64,000 bases of DNA from Gyromitra esculenta (taxonomy: Eukaryota > Ascomycota > Pezizomycetes > Pezizales > Discinaceae). The stretch covers positions 827,149 to 891,148 of the forward strand of contig JBCAML010000004.1 of assembly GCA_038503075.1 (NCBI GenBank), given 5' to 3'. Positions 1 to 13,200 of the stretch are shown here, piece by piece; within the stretch, counting starts at the first letter, position 1; every line of letters begins with the position of its first letter. Position numbers and translations under genes: made by a program. The notes under the pieces were generated by a model, which saw only the letters and a list, made by a program, of their open reading frames with translations, was not told the DNA's origin and searched no databases.

Positions 1-3000
1 GTGCAGGGAGGTCTTGAAGCGGAAATGGAGGATTCAGATATCGGAAGGCGAGGTTGCGGACGTCCTAGTTCTCATGGCTACAAGTCGAAATGCGATAGCT
101 TGGCATGCCGATATTTTCGTGCAGGCTTTACAGCAAGAAAATATGGTTCAATCCTTTGATTGGGAGCGAGTAATTGAGGGCTTTGATCGTGAGGATTTTG
201 TTTTAGAGGGTTCTGAGGGGTTGCATGTCATCGTGAGTGCTCTGCAGCATGGGACTAACAAAGAATTCCCAATTTATAAGCTCTGGGGTGGGCGGTGGAA
301 CCATCCACGGGCACAATGGTCGGTTTTGAGAGGGTATATCAAGGCAGAAAGTTTGGACGTTACAAGGATCCCTGGTATTCGAAAGGTTTTTTCTTCTGCA
401 GATTTCGCTACTGCTAGCAGCGCTCTCAAACTCATGGTCGCTACTTTCGAAACTCACAAGTTCATTTCTTTCGATGCTGTTGATGTTTTGTTTTATCTGG
501 CTTTAGATGATTCCATTCCTCCAGACGTGCAACAAGCAGCACAAGTGGAAATGGAGAAAGCAGCCAAATTCACACCAGAGCTTCTTCTCTGCGGAGCTTT
601 AATGATTCCGAAGCCTTGGGCCCCTGGGTTGGAGCATGTCGTTCAAAAGTTGCTCGATATTTTCTTCGATGGACATACTAGTCATCAGTTAGTCTTCTGG
701 AGATTGTGGCAAGTTGATAAACCATTCGTCACCAATAAATTTCTCGACTATCATACAGCCAACAATCTGAGCATCACACGGATCCTCGACATTTCTCAAG
801 ATCTTCGATGCCTCAGTGACTTGCTCGACGCTCAGAATGCAGCCTTTGTATTAGATGTTGCATCACTGGCAGCTAGAAGAGAGTACCTCAACTTGGAGAA
901 ATGGTTGCAGGAAATGATTAACAAGTACGAGGGGGAATTTGTGATGCAATGTTACCGGTTCTTACACATGAAGGCTGAAGCGGAATATACTCAGGCAAGG
1001 GAAGGTGGTAAGCCGACCATGGTCAGTCTATGGGTAGGACCTGTGCACACTTTTCTTACTCTACTGGACAAGAAGTAAGTTTCCACCTATAAGCTTCAAT
1101 GTGCCTGGTATTAACGCATATCTAGTCAACCGCATATGACCCAAGAGAACCAGGAGCGGGTTACAGAATGTCAACGGCTTTGCATCCAAGCGTATCCTCG
1201 ATTGATAAACCTCGGCTGCGGAATGGATGCTCTCATCCTGCAAAACAATGCCGAGGGAAATACGTTCCCACCCCACGTCGACAAGGACATGCAGCAAGCT
1301 TATAAACAGATGTACAGTCAAGAGACCGAACTTAGTGAAGTGGTGCAATACCTCCAGAAGCTTAAAGTTTCTCAGATCTCTGGAGAGCAAGATTTGTTTG
1401 CTTGCATGATCCATGGCCTGTTCGACGAGTACCACTGCTATCCTTCATATCCACTGCAAGCCCTTGCTACAACCTCAGTTCTCTTTGGAAGCATTATATT
1501 GTTCAAGCTCATTGACGGTATCCCATTGAGAGTTGCCCTAGCGATGGTGTGGCAAGCTGTTCGTGACCACGACCCTTCGTCTACAATGTACAAATTCGGT
1601 CTCCAGGCGCTTCTGCATTTCAAGGAACGGCTGAGGGAGTGGAGGGAGTACTGCAAATTACTAGCGCAGGTTCCAGGGTTACAGGGTACGGACATTTGGG
1701 ATATTGTTCAGGAGGTCATTTCTGTCGCTACTGTTGATAGGCAACCTGAGCAGCAGCAGCCTGTTAATGGGAGTGCGGACTCTGACGAGCTCGGTCCGGT
1801 CTTAACCAATGGAAATGCAACTGCTCGAGCACCGTCACCTCCTGTGCCCTCGCACCTGCCGTTCCAGTCTATAAACGCAGATCCGCCGCTTCGTGACCCA
1901 TCATCATATAAAGATCCTAACGTAGAGGTCCAAGACAAGGTTTTGTTCATTGTCAACAATCTTTCCCACACGAACCTTGACAACAAACTTAAGGACTTGA
2001 AAGATGCGCTACTGGAGGAACACCATCAATGGTTCGCTGACTATTTAGTTGTCAAACGTGCTAAGATGGAGCCCAATTACCACAAGTTGTACTTGGATCT
2101 TTTGGATAAATTCGGGCACAAGGGCTTAACAGCAGAGGTATTACGAGAGACGTACATCAATGTTATTGGCATGCTCGACGCCGAAGCTACGATGCAAAAT
2201 GCGAGTGAGAGGACACACCTGAAGAATATGGCATGCTGGTTGGGAGGGTTGACAATCGCGAGGGATAAACCGATCAAATTCAAGAATGTTTCTTTCAAGG
2301 ACTTGCTTATCGAGGGATATGTCTCTGAGAGACTCAACGTTGTCCTACCATTTACCTGCAAAGTGTTGGAACAATCAACAAAATCAACAGTCTTCAAACC
2401 CCCGAACCCTTGGCTTATGGCTATCATTCGATTGCTAGTGGAACTTTACCAACACGTTGAGCTTAAGCTTAACTTGAAATTCGAGATTGAGGTCCTATGT
2501 AAAAATTTAGATCTCGATATCAAGACTATCGAACCTGCGACGGATATTAGAGAGACAAGAGACAGGCCTGCAGCAAAGGAGGAGGAGGTCCTGCCGCCAA
2601 TAGAAGATCTTTCTCTGCAGCCTCCCCAGCAATTTACACAAATTGCCGACCCTATGCCCTCTGGTTTTGCGGAGGAGGTCATCATCAACTCGTTAATTCA
2701 GCACCCTGCTCTGAAAGGAATCTTGCGGACTGCCATCAGTCGCGCGATCGGAGAAATCATTGGGCCAGTAGTCGAGAGGTCTGTTACAATTGCTAGTATT
2801 TCGACCTCTGAGCTCATCCAGAAGGATTTCGCCACGGAGGGTGACGAGAACAAAATGAGGATTGCTGCACACAATTTAGTTCGTCATCTCGCTGGTAGCC
2901 TCGCGCATGTGACCTGCAAAGATCCATTACGTATGAGTATGACGAACAACATCCGCTCATTGCTCGTTCAAAACGGATACAACGAACAGTCGGTTTCCGA

Positions 3001-5839
3001 CCAGACGGTCACCATGTGCGTCAATGATAATATCGACCTTGCATGCACGATCATCGAAAAAAATGCACAAGACCGGGCAATCCCGGAAATCGACGAATCA
3101 TTGGCCCCCGCCTTCCAGGCTCGAAAGCAACATCGGGAACGCAGGATGGTGCAGCCATTTGTCGCACCTGGCGTCCCCCGTATCGCTTTTCAGCTTCCAG
3201 ATCAGTTCCGGTTAAAACCCGGCGGGCTTACACCTCAACAAATGAGCGTCTACGATGATTTTGGCAGGGTGTCGAGGATGGCTGGCAACGAAGCGGCAGC
3301 AAGGAACTCATTCGTTGATCCTTTTCCATCCGATTACCTGCCAGGTGGCGTCCAATCTACTGGTGCCGTCGATATACAGCAACGGGTTCCGGAACAGCAG
3401 CCCATCGGTGTGCCTCAATTCGATCCCAAGGAAACACAGGCCAAAATTGCCGTAAGCTATTCTAAACATTGTTTTATCCCTTTCTTTCATGTGCTGATGG
3501 TTGCAGACTCTTTTGAACGAGACGCGAAGGCAGGCCAGGAACGGCGAGGAGCAGCATATCGATGAACTTACTCCAGATCACCCTATCTTCCAATATTGCA
3601 ACGGGATTGTGAGCACGGTTTCTATGAATCCTCCGCTCATCACCCGCGTTGTGAAGGATGGCTTGTGCCAAGCAGTGGCCTCTCAGCTATGTCAAATTCT
3701 GTTCACCGATGCGCAGGAACAGACCCAGTTAGAGGTTGAGATACTTGTTCTGCTTCTCAGAAAAATTACCGACCTTTCGACGAATACACGACAGGATGTT
3801 GTCATGTGGTTGGCTGGACCGCGAGATGATGAGGTAAGAAGCTCGATTGATTCTAGATCTGGATATGGCTAATAGTACAAAGCGTCTCTTCAACGCACCA
3901 GTCACGGTCATGCTCCTGAAGATGGAATTGTTGTCAGTTACACAGCTCGATACCACGATATCCAAGTTCCTCAACGCAAGGAAAACCCGTGCTCTGGAGT
4001 TTTTCGGAAGATTGATTAGAGAAACTGTTTTGGGATCGACCCTATTAGCATTGAGAACTGATTTCGCGGCATCTCTCGATGCTCTGGGCCACTGGCTGAA
4101 ACAAGAACCGACAAATAAGGCTGTTCTAGATCTAGTGAGAGAAATTCAAGGGCCAGAGGAGAAAGATGAACAGGATCAATTGGATCTCGAGGATCGCGAA
4201 AAGCGGGACCAAATGGAATACATCTTTACGGAATGGATTCAGCTTTGTCAACATCTTTCCACGACGGAAAAGAACTATTCGGCGTTCATTATGCAGCTCC
4301 ACCAAGGCAAAGTTCTTGCAGATATGCCGTCTTCTTGCGAATTCTTCCGGATTTGCATTGAATTCTGCATTGCCGAGTGGGAACAAACCACAAGCACCGG
4401 AGCAAACATCCAGACCAACTGTTACATCCCGATCGATGCGTTAGCGAAGTTGGTGATATTGCTTGTGAAGTATCAAGTTGAAGATGATTCCAAAGGTCAG
4501 TTCTTGGATAAGGCAGATTATCTCAACAGCATCCTAGCTTTAGTGGTTTTCGTGTTCAATCACCACCACGAGAACCATGGTGAACATTTCTCTCAGAAAG
4601 TCTTTTTCCGATTCTTTTCGAGTATGCTATACGAGTATCATCTCCTCGATGGCCAGTTGGAGATGTATCATGAGAGGATATTGATGACTTTTGCGGAATG
4701 CTTCCTCACTATCCAACCGGCTTTCTTCCCGATGTTCAGCTTCCATTGGATGTCACTGGTGTGCCACCGGTACTTTATGCCAAAGCTTTTGCTTCTCAAG
4801 GAAGACAGAGGTTGTGCGACATTCGCAAAACTGCTAGAAACCATGTTGACCTATATTGGAGCTCTATTAAAGGAACTGCCTATCGCTCCCGTTGTTAAGA
4901 TGCTCTATAGGGGTATCCTCAGAATCCTCTTAGTCTTGCACCATGACTTCCCGGAGTTCCTTGCCCAATGGCACTTTTCGATATGCGAGGTCATTCCTGT
5001 GCATTGCACGCAACTTCGCAACTTGATCTTGAGCGCGTATCCTTCGATGCTTTCTGATCTACCGGATCCGTTCACCGCCGGCTTGAAGGTGGACCGTCTT
5101 CCAGAAATCCGAATTGCACCAACAATCTGCGGGGACGTTATTCGACCATTGATCAGAAGTGGAGTCAAGGACCTGGTGGATTCGTGTTTGGCTTCTAGTG
5201 ATGGGCCGAGCAATGCTGCTATTAGAGGGATTTTGGGGAGACTGGAAACAGAGCCAAGAAAGGAAGCCGGACTCGGGTTTGCAACAGTTACTGTGAATTC
5301 CGCCATCCTTAATAGTCTTGTGCTATACGTGGGGATGGAAGCAATCAAGGACGCAAATGCAAAGGCTGTTTCGACATTCCAACCGCAAAGCCCACATACC
5401 GCTCTGCTTGCGAGGCTGGCCGCGGATCTGAACCCACAAGCCCGCTACTTCTTTCTTAGTGCCATCGCAAATCACCTTCGTTACCCAAATAGCCACACCC
5501 ATTACTTCAGCTATACCTTACTATATCTCTTTGGCCCTGTCCAGGACAAGTCCAACGAGTCTGATGTTCGCCAGCAAATTACTCGTGTCTTATTGGAAAG
5601 ATTGATCGTGCACCGACCCCATCCATGGGGGTTGATCATCACCCTCCTTGAGTTGTTGAAGAATCCCAGTTACGATTTCTGGAACTTGCCGTTTATCAAG
5701 TCGGCGCCAGAGGTATGGACCTTCTTAATACTCCTTCTTCACCCCGAGGAGTAATGCTAACATTACTTGGGAATTTTAGATTGAGCGTCTGTTTGGAGCA
5801 TTATTTCAACACATCAATAATGCACCTCCTCGTCAATAA
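1..5839 (+). CDS. NOT1: CCR4-NOT scaffold subunit NOT1, 5' truncated by window edge
   Basis: Scaffold of the CCR4-NOT deadenylase complex, acting in cytoplasmic mRNA decay and in translational and transcriptional control. Exons read as <2-1074, 1126-3451, 3507-3833, 3883-5712 and 5780-5839, with introns of 51, 55, 49 and 67 bp. The last intron carries a perfect TGCTAAC branch site at 5754-5760. The roughly 1870 residues present hold, in order: the end of the N-terminal HEAT region; a MIF4G-like CAF1-binding domain at about 1910-2530; the DUF3819/CAF40-binding helices at about 2670-3090 (LRMSMTNNIRSLL); and the C-terminal NOT1 superfamily domain in the last large exon, ending IERLFGALFQHIN. 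About 300 N-terminal residues are probably missing. The frame is open to the left edge, but the GTGCAG at 1-6 could be an intron acceptor, so the first few codons are uncertain. Confidence 0.95.
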
Positions 5840-7606
5840 GCCTTTTCTCCGTCATTTATTCATTTATTACCCCTTTTTTTCCCTCTACCTCTTGATTGTT
5901 GGTCTACTACCGTTTTAGCGTGAACAACAAAAAGCATGTTTGAATAAACTAGATGGATGTGATGTCTTTTCGCCAAATGGCTAGGGTAGGGTTAGAGTGC
6001 GAGAAGAGGACCTGCTGTAGCTTTTTCTACCTCTTCGCTGTATTTTTTTTATGGTCATTATTGGCTTTTTACTCGGAGTTATGCCTTTTGTGGGGTTTTT
6101 TTCTATTGTTTTTTTTCACACCTCAACTTATTCTCGGTGGCTGTCGCTTGACTCTATAAAATCTTCACTCTCATGACTATAGGCTCTACATGATAAGCAC
6201 GCACTCATGTTTTATGGATGAGGGATGAACTTCAATGAGGGTATTGATTTTTTTTTTTGTTAGCTTCGATTGCAGGGTTGCTATTTTGTGACTTTATATA
6301 TTTGTTTTTGAGGGCATCTAAAATAGGGTGATTGTCATGACAGGGTTTTTCAAAAAAAAATCAAAAACGGGAAGGATGTATCATAGTCTGAAAATTGATA
6401 GGAGTTTTATGGTCGATTTAGAATACAATTGTACTTGTGACTACTCTTACCATCACATTAATTGGATTAAACCATATTCCTTAGGCACAGCTTTCCTTCA
6501 ATTCTACCCTTCACGGGGTCTTCGCTATTAAAATACTTCCACTATGGGTGTTCCGATGTCATCATAAAGTCTCACTCGTAGCTAAGCTACCACATCAGAC
6601 TTCTTCTTGGAAGGAACCGGCCAGGATTAGCTGACACTAGCTCTACCAAAATCCACACAAGGCTCCACTGTGCGCACTCCAACAACACGCGCAACGGGCG
6701 CCACCCACCTCACAACGCAACCCCCCACAAACAGCACCTGACCAGGCGCGCAGCCAAGCTATGGTTATAGTACCGTCACGTGGTAAATCGACCCAAGCAC
6801 ACCTCAGTAACCTTAATCTAACACTCCTAATATGGCACACTGCAGAACCGTTACCTGCCGTACATGCAGCCCACAATAGCATCACCGCAGTTGACCCTTA
6901 GCCCTGCTACTAGTGGTTTGGTTTAACCACAAATAATTACTTCAATGGGACTCTACCAGTAACTAGTGCCCGAGAAGTTTGATGCGATAGGTATACAGTA
7001 ACGCAAATGATATTTTATAGAGATGAGATAATGAAGGTGAGAGTCGTAATGAGAGCTAGGATTGGGGAACGCCATGTTTACGGGATATGGTTTCACTTAT
7101 TTAGTATTGTGAAAAGAGTCAATATAAGTAGAGGTACGCGTATATTCATAAAGACCACAAGGGTTCTGGATTTGCCCCAACCTTTCTTGGCCTTGAAAAA
7201 CCACCGTAGCTACCATTTCAGATCCCGTATCGAATCCACAGCTAGGTTCCAAAGAGTTGGCTCAAAGGGCACAGCGTACAAGCGAATAGTTTAGTCCAGA
7301 AAATGAATTGCAGTATCGCTACTTATAGCCTACAAACCTAACGCCGTCGATATACTTTTTCTCGATCTCTGTAATATGAAGGCATCAAATACGATGCTCA
7401 GCCTTCAGCGTCATGGAAAAGGCCATCGCCGCATGTACTCTATTAGGTATTTCGTTCCAATACGTAACACCAACAAGCTTTTCTGTCAAAAACAAACGAC
7501 ATGTAATACGCTAGATAACAGACCTAACACAGATAAGGAAAATAGTAACAAGTAAAACCGCATGTACCACCGCGCCGTGCCGACATAAATAAAGAACTCT
7601 TCCTTT
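5840..7606. other. Convergent intergenic region between NOT1 and the M20 peptidase gene
   Basis: This holds the 3' flanks of two convergent genes. The part just after NOT1 (5840-6350) is rich in T runs, as expected of a fungal 3' UTR and polyadenylation region. Open frames here lack family-like composition or splice context, and I see no gene. The GC-rich stretch around 6650-6900 is open on the minus strand but looks compositional. Confidence 0.6.
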
Positions 7607-9107
7607 TTACAACTCGTCGCCGGAAATCTCCGACCTGAAGTTGTCTGGTTTAACAGTCTCCGTTTTCTTTCCACCACCAACAACAGTGGCGCTACTGTAA
7701 ACTGGAGCAACAATGTCTTCAACAACCACTATTTTTTCCTCAATAATGGAAGGAACGAGCTTAGTTGGCCTGAGAGACTCTTTGATAAGTTTCTTGTATC
7801 CAGCAACAGCTTCAACGAGATCAGATTTCAGGACATATTCGTTATCGCTGTGGGCGGTTTGGATTCTGAGTTCTCGGTATTAGTAAATAAAAATAAAAAT
7901 AAAGAAAAGGTCAGGGAGACCAGAATGATCCGATGAAGGGAGTGGTGAACCTACGAGCCAGGCCCATAAAGGTATCTTTTGTGTTCCCCGTGGAGACGAG
8001 GGATGTCAGTTCCGTAAGAGAGGACAGTTGTTTGGAAACCTATTATTTCAGTCAGCGAGTGATATCTCAAAATGGACTAAAAGAAAATGAATTCTTACCC
8101 TCAACGTCATAGTTAAGTTTTTGTGGGCCATAACTATCACCCAAGAATTTCAACTCCACAGGCGAATCCTTGACGTTCTTCTTGAGCAAGGCCAAGGTTT
8201 CATCTAGATCGCCTGCGACGCGAACCAATACAGATGCGGTAGCATGTGGGGATATCACATTTGCTGCCACACCACCATCAATAAGGCCGATATTCGTCGT
8301 CGACTCGCCTAAAAGATCACTTCTGGGGAGCTTCAGGTTCTGAAGGCTGTACAATGCGCTAATGAGGATTCTGTTTGCGTCCACGCCAAATTCAGGGTAA
8401 CCAGAGTGAGACGCTTTGCCAACAGCAATAACATCAAACCTTATTATCCCTTTGTGGCCAACAGCAAGCTTATTTTCGGTGGGTTCCCCGAAAATAACAG
8501 AATTCCATGTTAGGCCAAGAGAATTGGCGGTCCCCATCCCGTCCCCAGCCGACTCTTCGCCCACCACGAAGAGCAGAGAGACATCACCTTCCGAAATTAC
8601 CTTCTCGGAGATGAGTTCCTCAACAGCGGTTATTTGGGAGGCGATAGAACCCTTTGCGTCATTTGAGCCGCGGCCATGGATGGAGCCTGTCGAAACCCTG
8701 AACTCGTAGGGGATAAAGGGAGGCACCGTGTCAATATGCGACGTCACCAGTGTGCTCGTTGTCCGATTCTTACCAAGGTAAGCGAACACGTTGAATCTGC
8801 TCCCATCGTCAGACACGGATTGCTTCTCGATCGTGAAGTTCTTCGAGATGAGGTAATTGACCAGCCATTCGCCAGCCTCGCCTTCATTCCCAGATATGGA
8901 AGGGATCTCAACGAGTGACTTGTGGAGAGAGAGAAGAGGGGATGTCGATATAGGGTCGGCCATTTTTCTGATGAACTGGGGGAGCTCGAGGGATTCGAAT
9001 TTTGTTTTCAGACTCTCGATGCTTGGGGGGAGCTTGAACGGTAATTTAAAGGCTTGCGAGGCAAGCGGAAGCAACAACAATGCAAGCGATACTGGACTGG
9101 CTCTCAT
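7607..9107 (-). CDS. Secreted M20-family metallocarboxypeptidase
   Basis: Predicted zinc carboxypeptidase of peptidase family M20 (the fungal 'probable carboxypeptidase' group related to CPS1 and ArgE). It would release C-terminal residues from peptides outside the cell or in the vacuole. Exons 9107-8099, 8039-7955 and 7865-7607 (introns 59 and 89 bp) give 450 residues. The first ATG at 9107 begins a signal peptide of about 19 residues (MRASPVSLALLLLPLASQA); upstream in-frame codons have no ATG. Family motifs are visible: SHIDTVPP (metal ligand His124, Asp126), GRGSNDAKG (Asp150), VVGEESAGDG (catalytic Glu184, ligand Glu185), GEPTE, and the C-terminal TAHSDNEYV carrying the last His. The second intron must start at GTAGGT (7954), because one more codon would meet an in-frame TAG. 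It is divergent from SLD5. The exact substrate cannot be read from the sequence. Confidence 0.9.
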
Positions 9108-9429
9108 GATGGCGAGTAAATCAAATTGCGGATAGCGATAGGTAGATAGCAATGATGAATTCCAGAGAACGAGGGGGTGAGGACGTGGCTAGGGGAGGGG
9201 AGGGGAGGGGAGGAGCTGCGGCGACACTCAAGGGACGTGAGGATCGGTGGTGGTTGAGCTCGTCGAGTGAGGCTGGCAGTTTCCAAGGCAGAACCCCAGA
9301 TCGCGGAAAAGCCAGGATGACGGCGCCAAGCTCGATCCAACCGTCTCGACCAGGTAACCCCCGCCTCTCCCCACCCTTTGTTTCCCTCGCTGTCTTCGCG
9401 TCTTCCTGCACGCGTAGCCAACAGTTACT
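9108..9429. promoter_or_regulatory. Shared divergent promoter with a G-quadruplex motif
   Basis: Only 322 bp separate the start codons of the M20 peptidase gene (-) and SLD5 (+), so both promoters must lie here. At 9192-9210 the plus strand has four GGGG runs separated by single A residues, an ideal intramolecular G-quadruplex motif with 1-nt loops. It sits in the 5' leader or promoter of the peptidase gene. No TATA box is obvious. Confidence 0.6.
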
Positions 9430-10269
9430 ATGGACATCGACGATTTACTGCAGGAATTCGACGACAACAGTGTTCCAGCTGGGACTCGTGACATTAATGA
9501 CCTTACTCAGGCGTGGATTGCAGAGCGTACTGCACCCGAGATCTTGCCTTTCCAAAATGATTTACTCGAAAGGCTGATGGACAGAATACGGCAACAGGTA
9601 CATAAGCTTTATTCTTCTTTTTTATGCCCTTTTTGATTTCGAACCTAGCTCTCAAGCTAAGTTACCCCACGCCTTCGGGAAGGATAGATTGAACTCGTGG
9701 AAACGCAAACGGGTAATCTAGATCCGAAGACCAATTTCAGCCTGATCTTAATACAGACGGAGCTTGAAAGAGTCAAATTCCTTGTTCGATCATACCTCAG
9801 AGCTCGAATACATAAGGCATGCTATCCCCGTCATGCCGATTGCTCCCATTTCACAAAAAGCAAATAAAATAAAATAAAATAGAATAAGGCTGATTGCGGA
9901 ACACAGATTGACAAGCATGCCATCTACATCCTCACTACTCCTGCGGTCCGTGGCCGCCTTTCAGCCCCGGAACTCTCGTACCTAAAATCGCACTTAGCAC
10001 TTCTCAATTCTCACTTCCTTTCTTCGTTCCTCCGTAATTTTCCTGAGCATCTACGGAGACTAGACGACAAAGCAGGTGGAATATCAATGGTCGAGGAGCC
10101 CGACCTTGACGGAGCCGTTTTCTGCAAAGTCGTCAGAGACGTCGAAGATAGAACCGTTAGGATACCCGGGACCGATGCCGAGTTTGAGCTGAAAAAAGGC
10201 GATGTATACGTCGTGCGCTATAGCGCGGTGAGGGAATTTGTACTTAGCGGTGAGGTGGAACTGATTTAA
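9430..10269 (+). CDS. SLD5: GINS complex subunit Sld5
   Basis: Subunit of the GINS tetramer (Sld5-Psf1-Psf2-Psf3), part of the CMG replicative helicase in the nucleus. Exons 9430-9597, 9688-9816 and 9907-10269 give 219 residues, the normal length for the family. The N-terminal [20 protein letters not shown] matches the Sld5 helical opening. [13 protein letters not shown] matches YLRCRLMKIEK of the human protein across the second splice junction. The C-terminal B-domain ends [12 protein letters not shown], like ASGAVQLI in human SLD5. The second intron (9817-9906) has a GC donor (AAG|GCATGC) instead of GT. No GT alternative keeps the frame, and the alignment across the junction supports it. 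Confidence 0.93.
9817..9906 (+). other. Non-canonical GC-AG intron in SLD5
   Basis: The donor reads AAG|GCATGC, the branch-like CTGAT lies near 9890, and the acceptor is ACACAG. The nearest GT (in CCCCGTCATG) would leave the wrong phase for the only acceptor that restores the Sld5 reading frame. Confidence 0.75.
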
Positions 10270-13200
10270 TGTGTGTCATCGTATGGGCATGAGGCGTGCA
10301 GGATCGATTCTGGACCGGCGTTCTGGGGGGATCTTTTCCAGTCTGGCATAATTCAGGGCGTAAATTGCTGTTGTGCAAGGCTTTTGGAACATACGTATAT
10401 CATCGTCGATTAGCTTGTGATTGTGTGTGTGTGTGTGTGTGCGTGTGTGTATATAAAAAAAGGCGCTTCTATTGCATTAATGATAAATCTGTATACAATC
10501 AACCCACTGCAGCCCCACATGCCCGAGAATATCAGATTTCTCCCGTATTCCCTTCTGCTCCGGAATAAATGGCCGGCTCATGTCTCGGAAAACTTCAGTG
10601 ACTCGGACCTCCATTTATATATTGTTCGGAGCCCGGAACCATCAGGGGTTCGGAATTGTAATATGTTTCACCGTTAGACCCTTTTCACCCGCCATCGTGG
10701 AACGGGGATTTATGGAAGCCCTTTTCTAATCCTTAGGCCGGATAACGGAGCCCGGAAACCGGATAGAACCACCGATCTTGGGAGTTCCAAAGAAAAACTA
10801 CAGAATACCAGGAATTGGAGACCAGTGGGTTCTACTACGTAGACAATGTTACCTGGTAGTCACGCGATTAGCCGTTGAAGTACATAGACAACCGGAATTT
10901 GGGGGTAGAAATTACATGGAATGCTTGTAAACATCGGCCTCTTGGCAGCAGCGAGTATGCCAGGATCCCGGGAAGGTATGCAGTGGAAAGTAAGACGCAC
11001 AGTCATATGCAGGTACTTGCCGCATCAAATCATGGCTGCTCACTCGACAGCGCCGAGGGAAGACGAGGGAATCAGGCCATATTTCGCGACCAGCTCATGA
11101 TACGGGGCATCAGCATGCAGCTGGGTACGAGAATCAAGTATCAAGATACAAGCCTATACGGATATATGGTCCCTTGTCAAAGCGCAGACGGAACGTCTCT
11201 CTACCGTGGCTGGCATCGACAGAAATGGCTGTGCCTAGTTAGGCTTTGAGGATTACGCAGAGCATAGATATTGTGTCTTGCCTAAGAGTAGTACGCTTTA
11301 CGCAGGTACATATTATACTACATGTATATTTATTACGACACGCTGTACATGGATGGCTACAGCAAGTACGGCTATCAAGCGGCTCCGAGTGGAGTTATAT
11401 AGCAACTATATCCCGCCGTCAATCCCGCGCATTGTACTACTGAACCCGTATTGGGCTTTGTAATCCTTGTGCAGTGCTCCAGAGCTTAATTGTCGTTTCA
11501 GTTTAGCTGACACCCGTCAGGTGTACTCTATTCGCTGCCACGTTTTTCGGCTCCTCAAACAAACCCTAGGACAAACTTCAATCGAGTTTTAGAACCACAT
11601 GCAGCCATAACGGTTTACACGGCACATGACAAGTAGGAGATTGCTGTTATTGTCCGTTGTGCCACAGGCTGCTTGGTCTACTAGATCCACGCCAAGCCAC
11701 TCGCCAAAATGGTTGGCTTTGGGAGTGGAGTACAGCATAAAAAGGTCAATTGTCTTATTTCTTGCGTTCTGTGAAACCACATTCGAAAATGGCAATCAGG
11801 TACAGGTCAGGAGGCGCCACATATCTTACCCAAACCTCTTGCCAAAACCCTGGGTGATGGAAAGAGAATTGTGAATTAGAATTCTCTATACCACGGAATT
11901 CTCTTGGTACCGCAGAGTTAATCCGCAGTAAAATGTTGCAATTTCCTCAGGGATATCACCATTAGATGCTAATTGGTGAAAGTAGGAGGAGTTCGATAAA
12001 CTGACAAGGTGCATGGGTATGTGGAAATGGCTTGGTGAAGTCTTTTTTTGGCAGGAATTCAGCATGCCCCCCCAGAAACAAGACACGCGTTGTAAACACT
12101 CAGATGCCGATTTCTCATATGGCCAGGTTTCGATGCACAAAAGAGGTGAAGGCAAATTCCACAAGTTTGGAACCCGGGAATTACCCCAAAGTAAGGGGTT
12201 TGCAGATCGCAGTGAATCCGGTAGATGTATTGTACGTAGTATTCACATCCGGCCGGCCCCCATTCTTTCTTTATAAAATGTAACATTTGAAAGCGAATGG
12301 GCACAGTAGCCGTCGGGAGACGTCAAGCCATTTGTCTCCTTCCCATGCCGAGTGAATGGCATGCAGAAAGGGCCCTGATTCCTCATCACTGTCTCGGTAA
12401 TGGCGATCTCCATCAATTGATGTAAAGCCAACAATCTAAAAGTCAGGGAAGGATACCGGTAGATTCCTGATGCTGGAGCCGATGATCTGGGCCGAAAGAG
12501 AAGGAGATGCGGCTCAGGTTAGCCTTTTTCGTGCCCGTGGTTCAACTTTATGCAGCTATCCAACAGACGTCATTTGACCACGGGTATCGACTTAAAATCT
12601 ATAGAGAACAACGGACGATGGAAAAAGGAACTGTGCATCGTATGCACACGATATCCAACAAAAATTGGCAACACAAACCTCTCCAGGCGCATGTTCACAG
12701 TGTTAGGGTACTTGTTTCTTTTGCGCGCTGGCATTTTTGCCAAACACTGTGCTTGTACTCGTGTGTTGTGGGAATATATGAGCCCCATATTTACGGGCGA
12801 AGTGGGGTGAAATCGCCCTTGAAATCGAAGACCAAGCTAAACAACGAGCATGATGGCACTTAAATATGTCCATCAAATGAGGACGGGTATCAAGAGCTGA
12901 CGCGTGGGGATCCTTTCTCAAGCCAGTCAAGTAAAGTAAAGCTCATGTAGTCTCGTCCCAAGAAAAAAGAGCCGAGAAAAAAAAAGAGTAGTACTAGTCC
13001 GTGCTCTGCATGGTGGTGGGTGGGCCTCGAGTTGGTCCCTACGCTGAAAATCTGCAACACTTCTTTCTGGGAGAGGAGAAACTGATCATGTCGCACCAAT
13101 CTACGAATACATAGGTGGACCAGTGATTGAAACTAGACGGCCCGCATCTTCCTTCACTAACTCCCTCTTGAAGCCCATTCATTTCTGCCAAAGGATAAGT

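Noticed and set aside
6640..6890. GC-rich 80-codon minus-strand frame, Cys- and Ala-rich
   Set aside because: No conserved motif and located between convergent genes; composition alone accounts for it.
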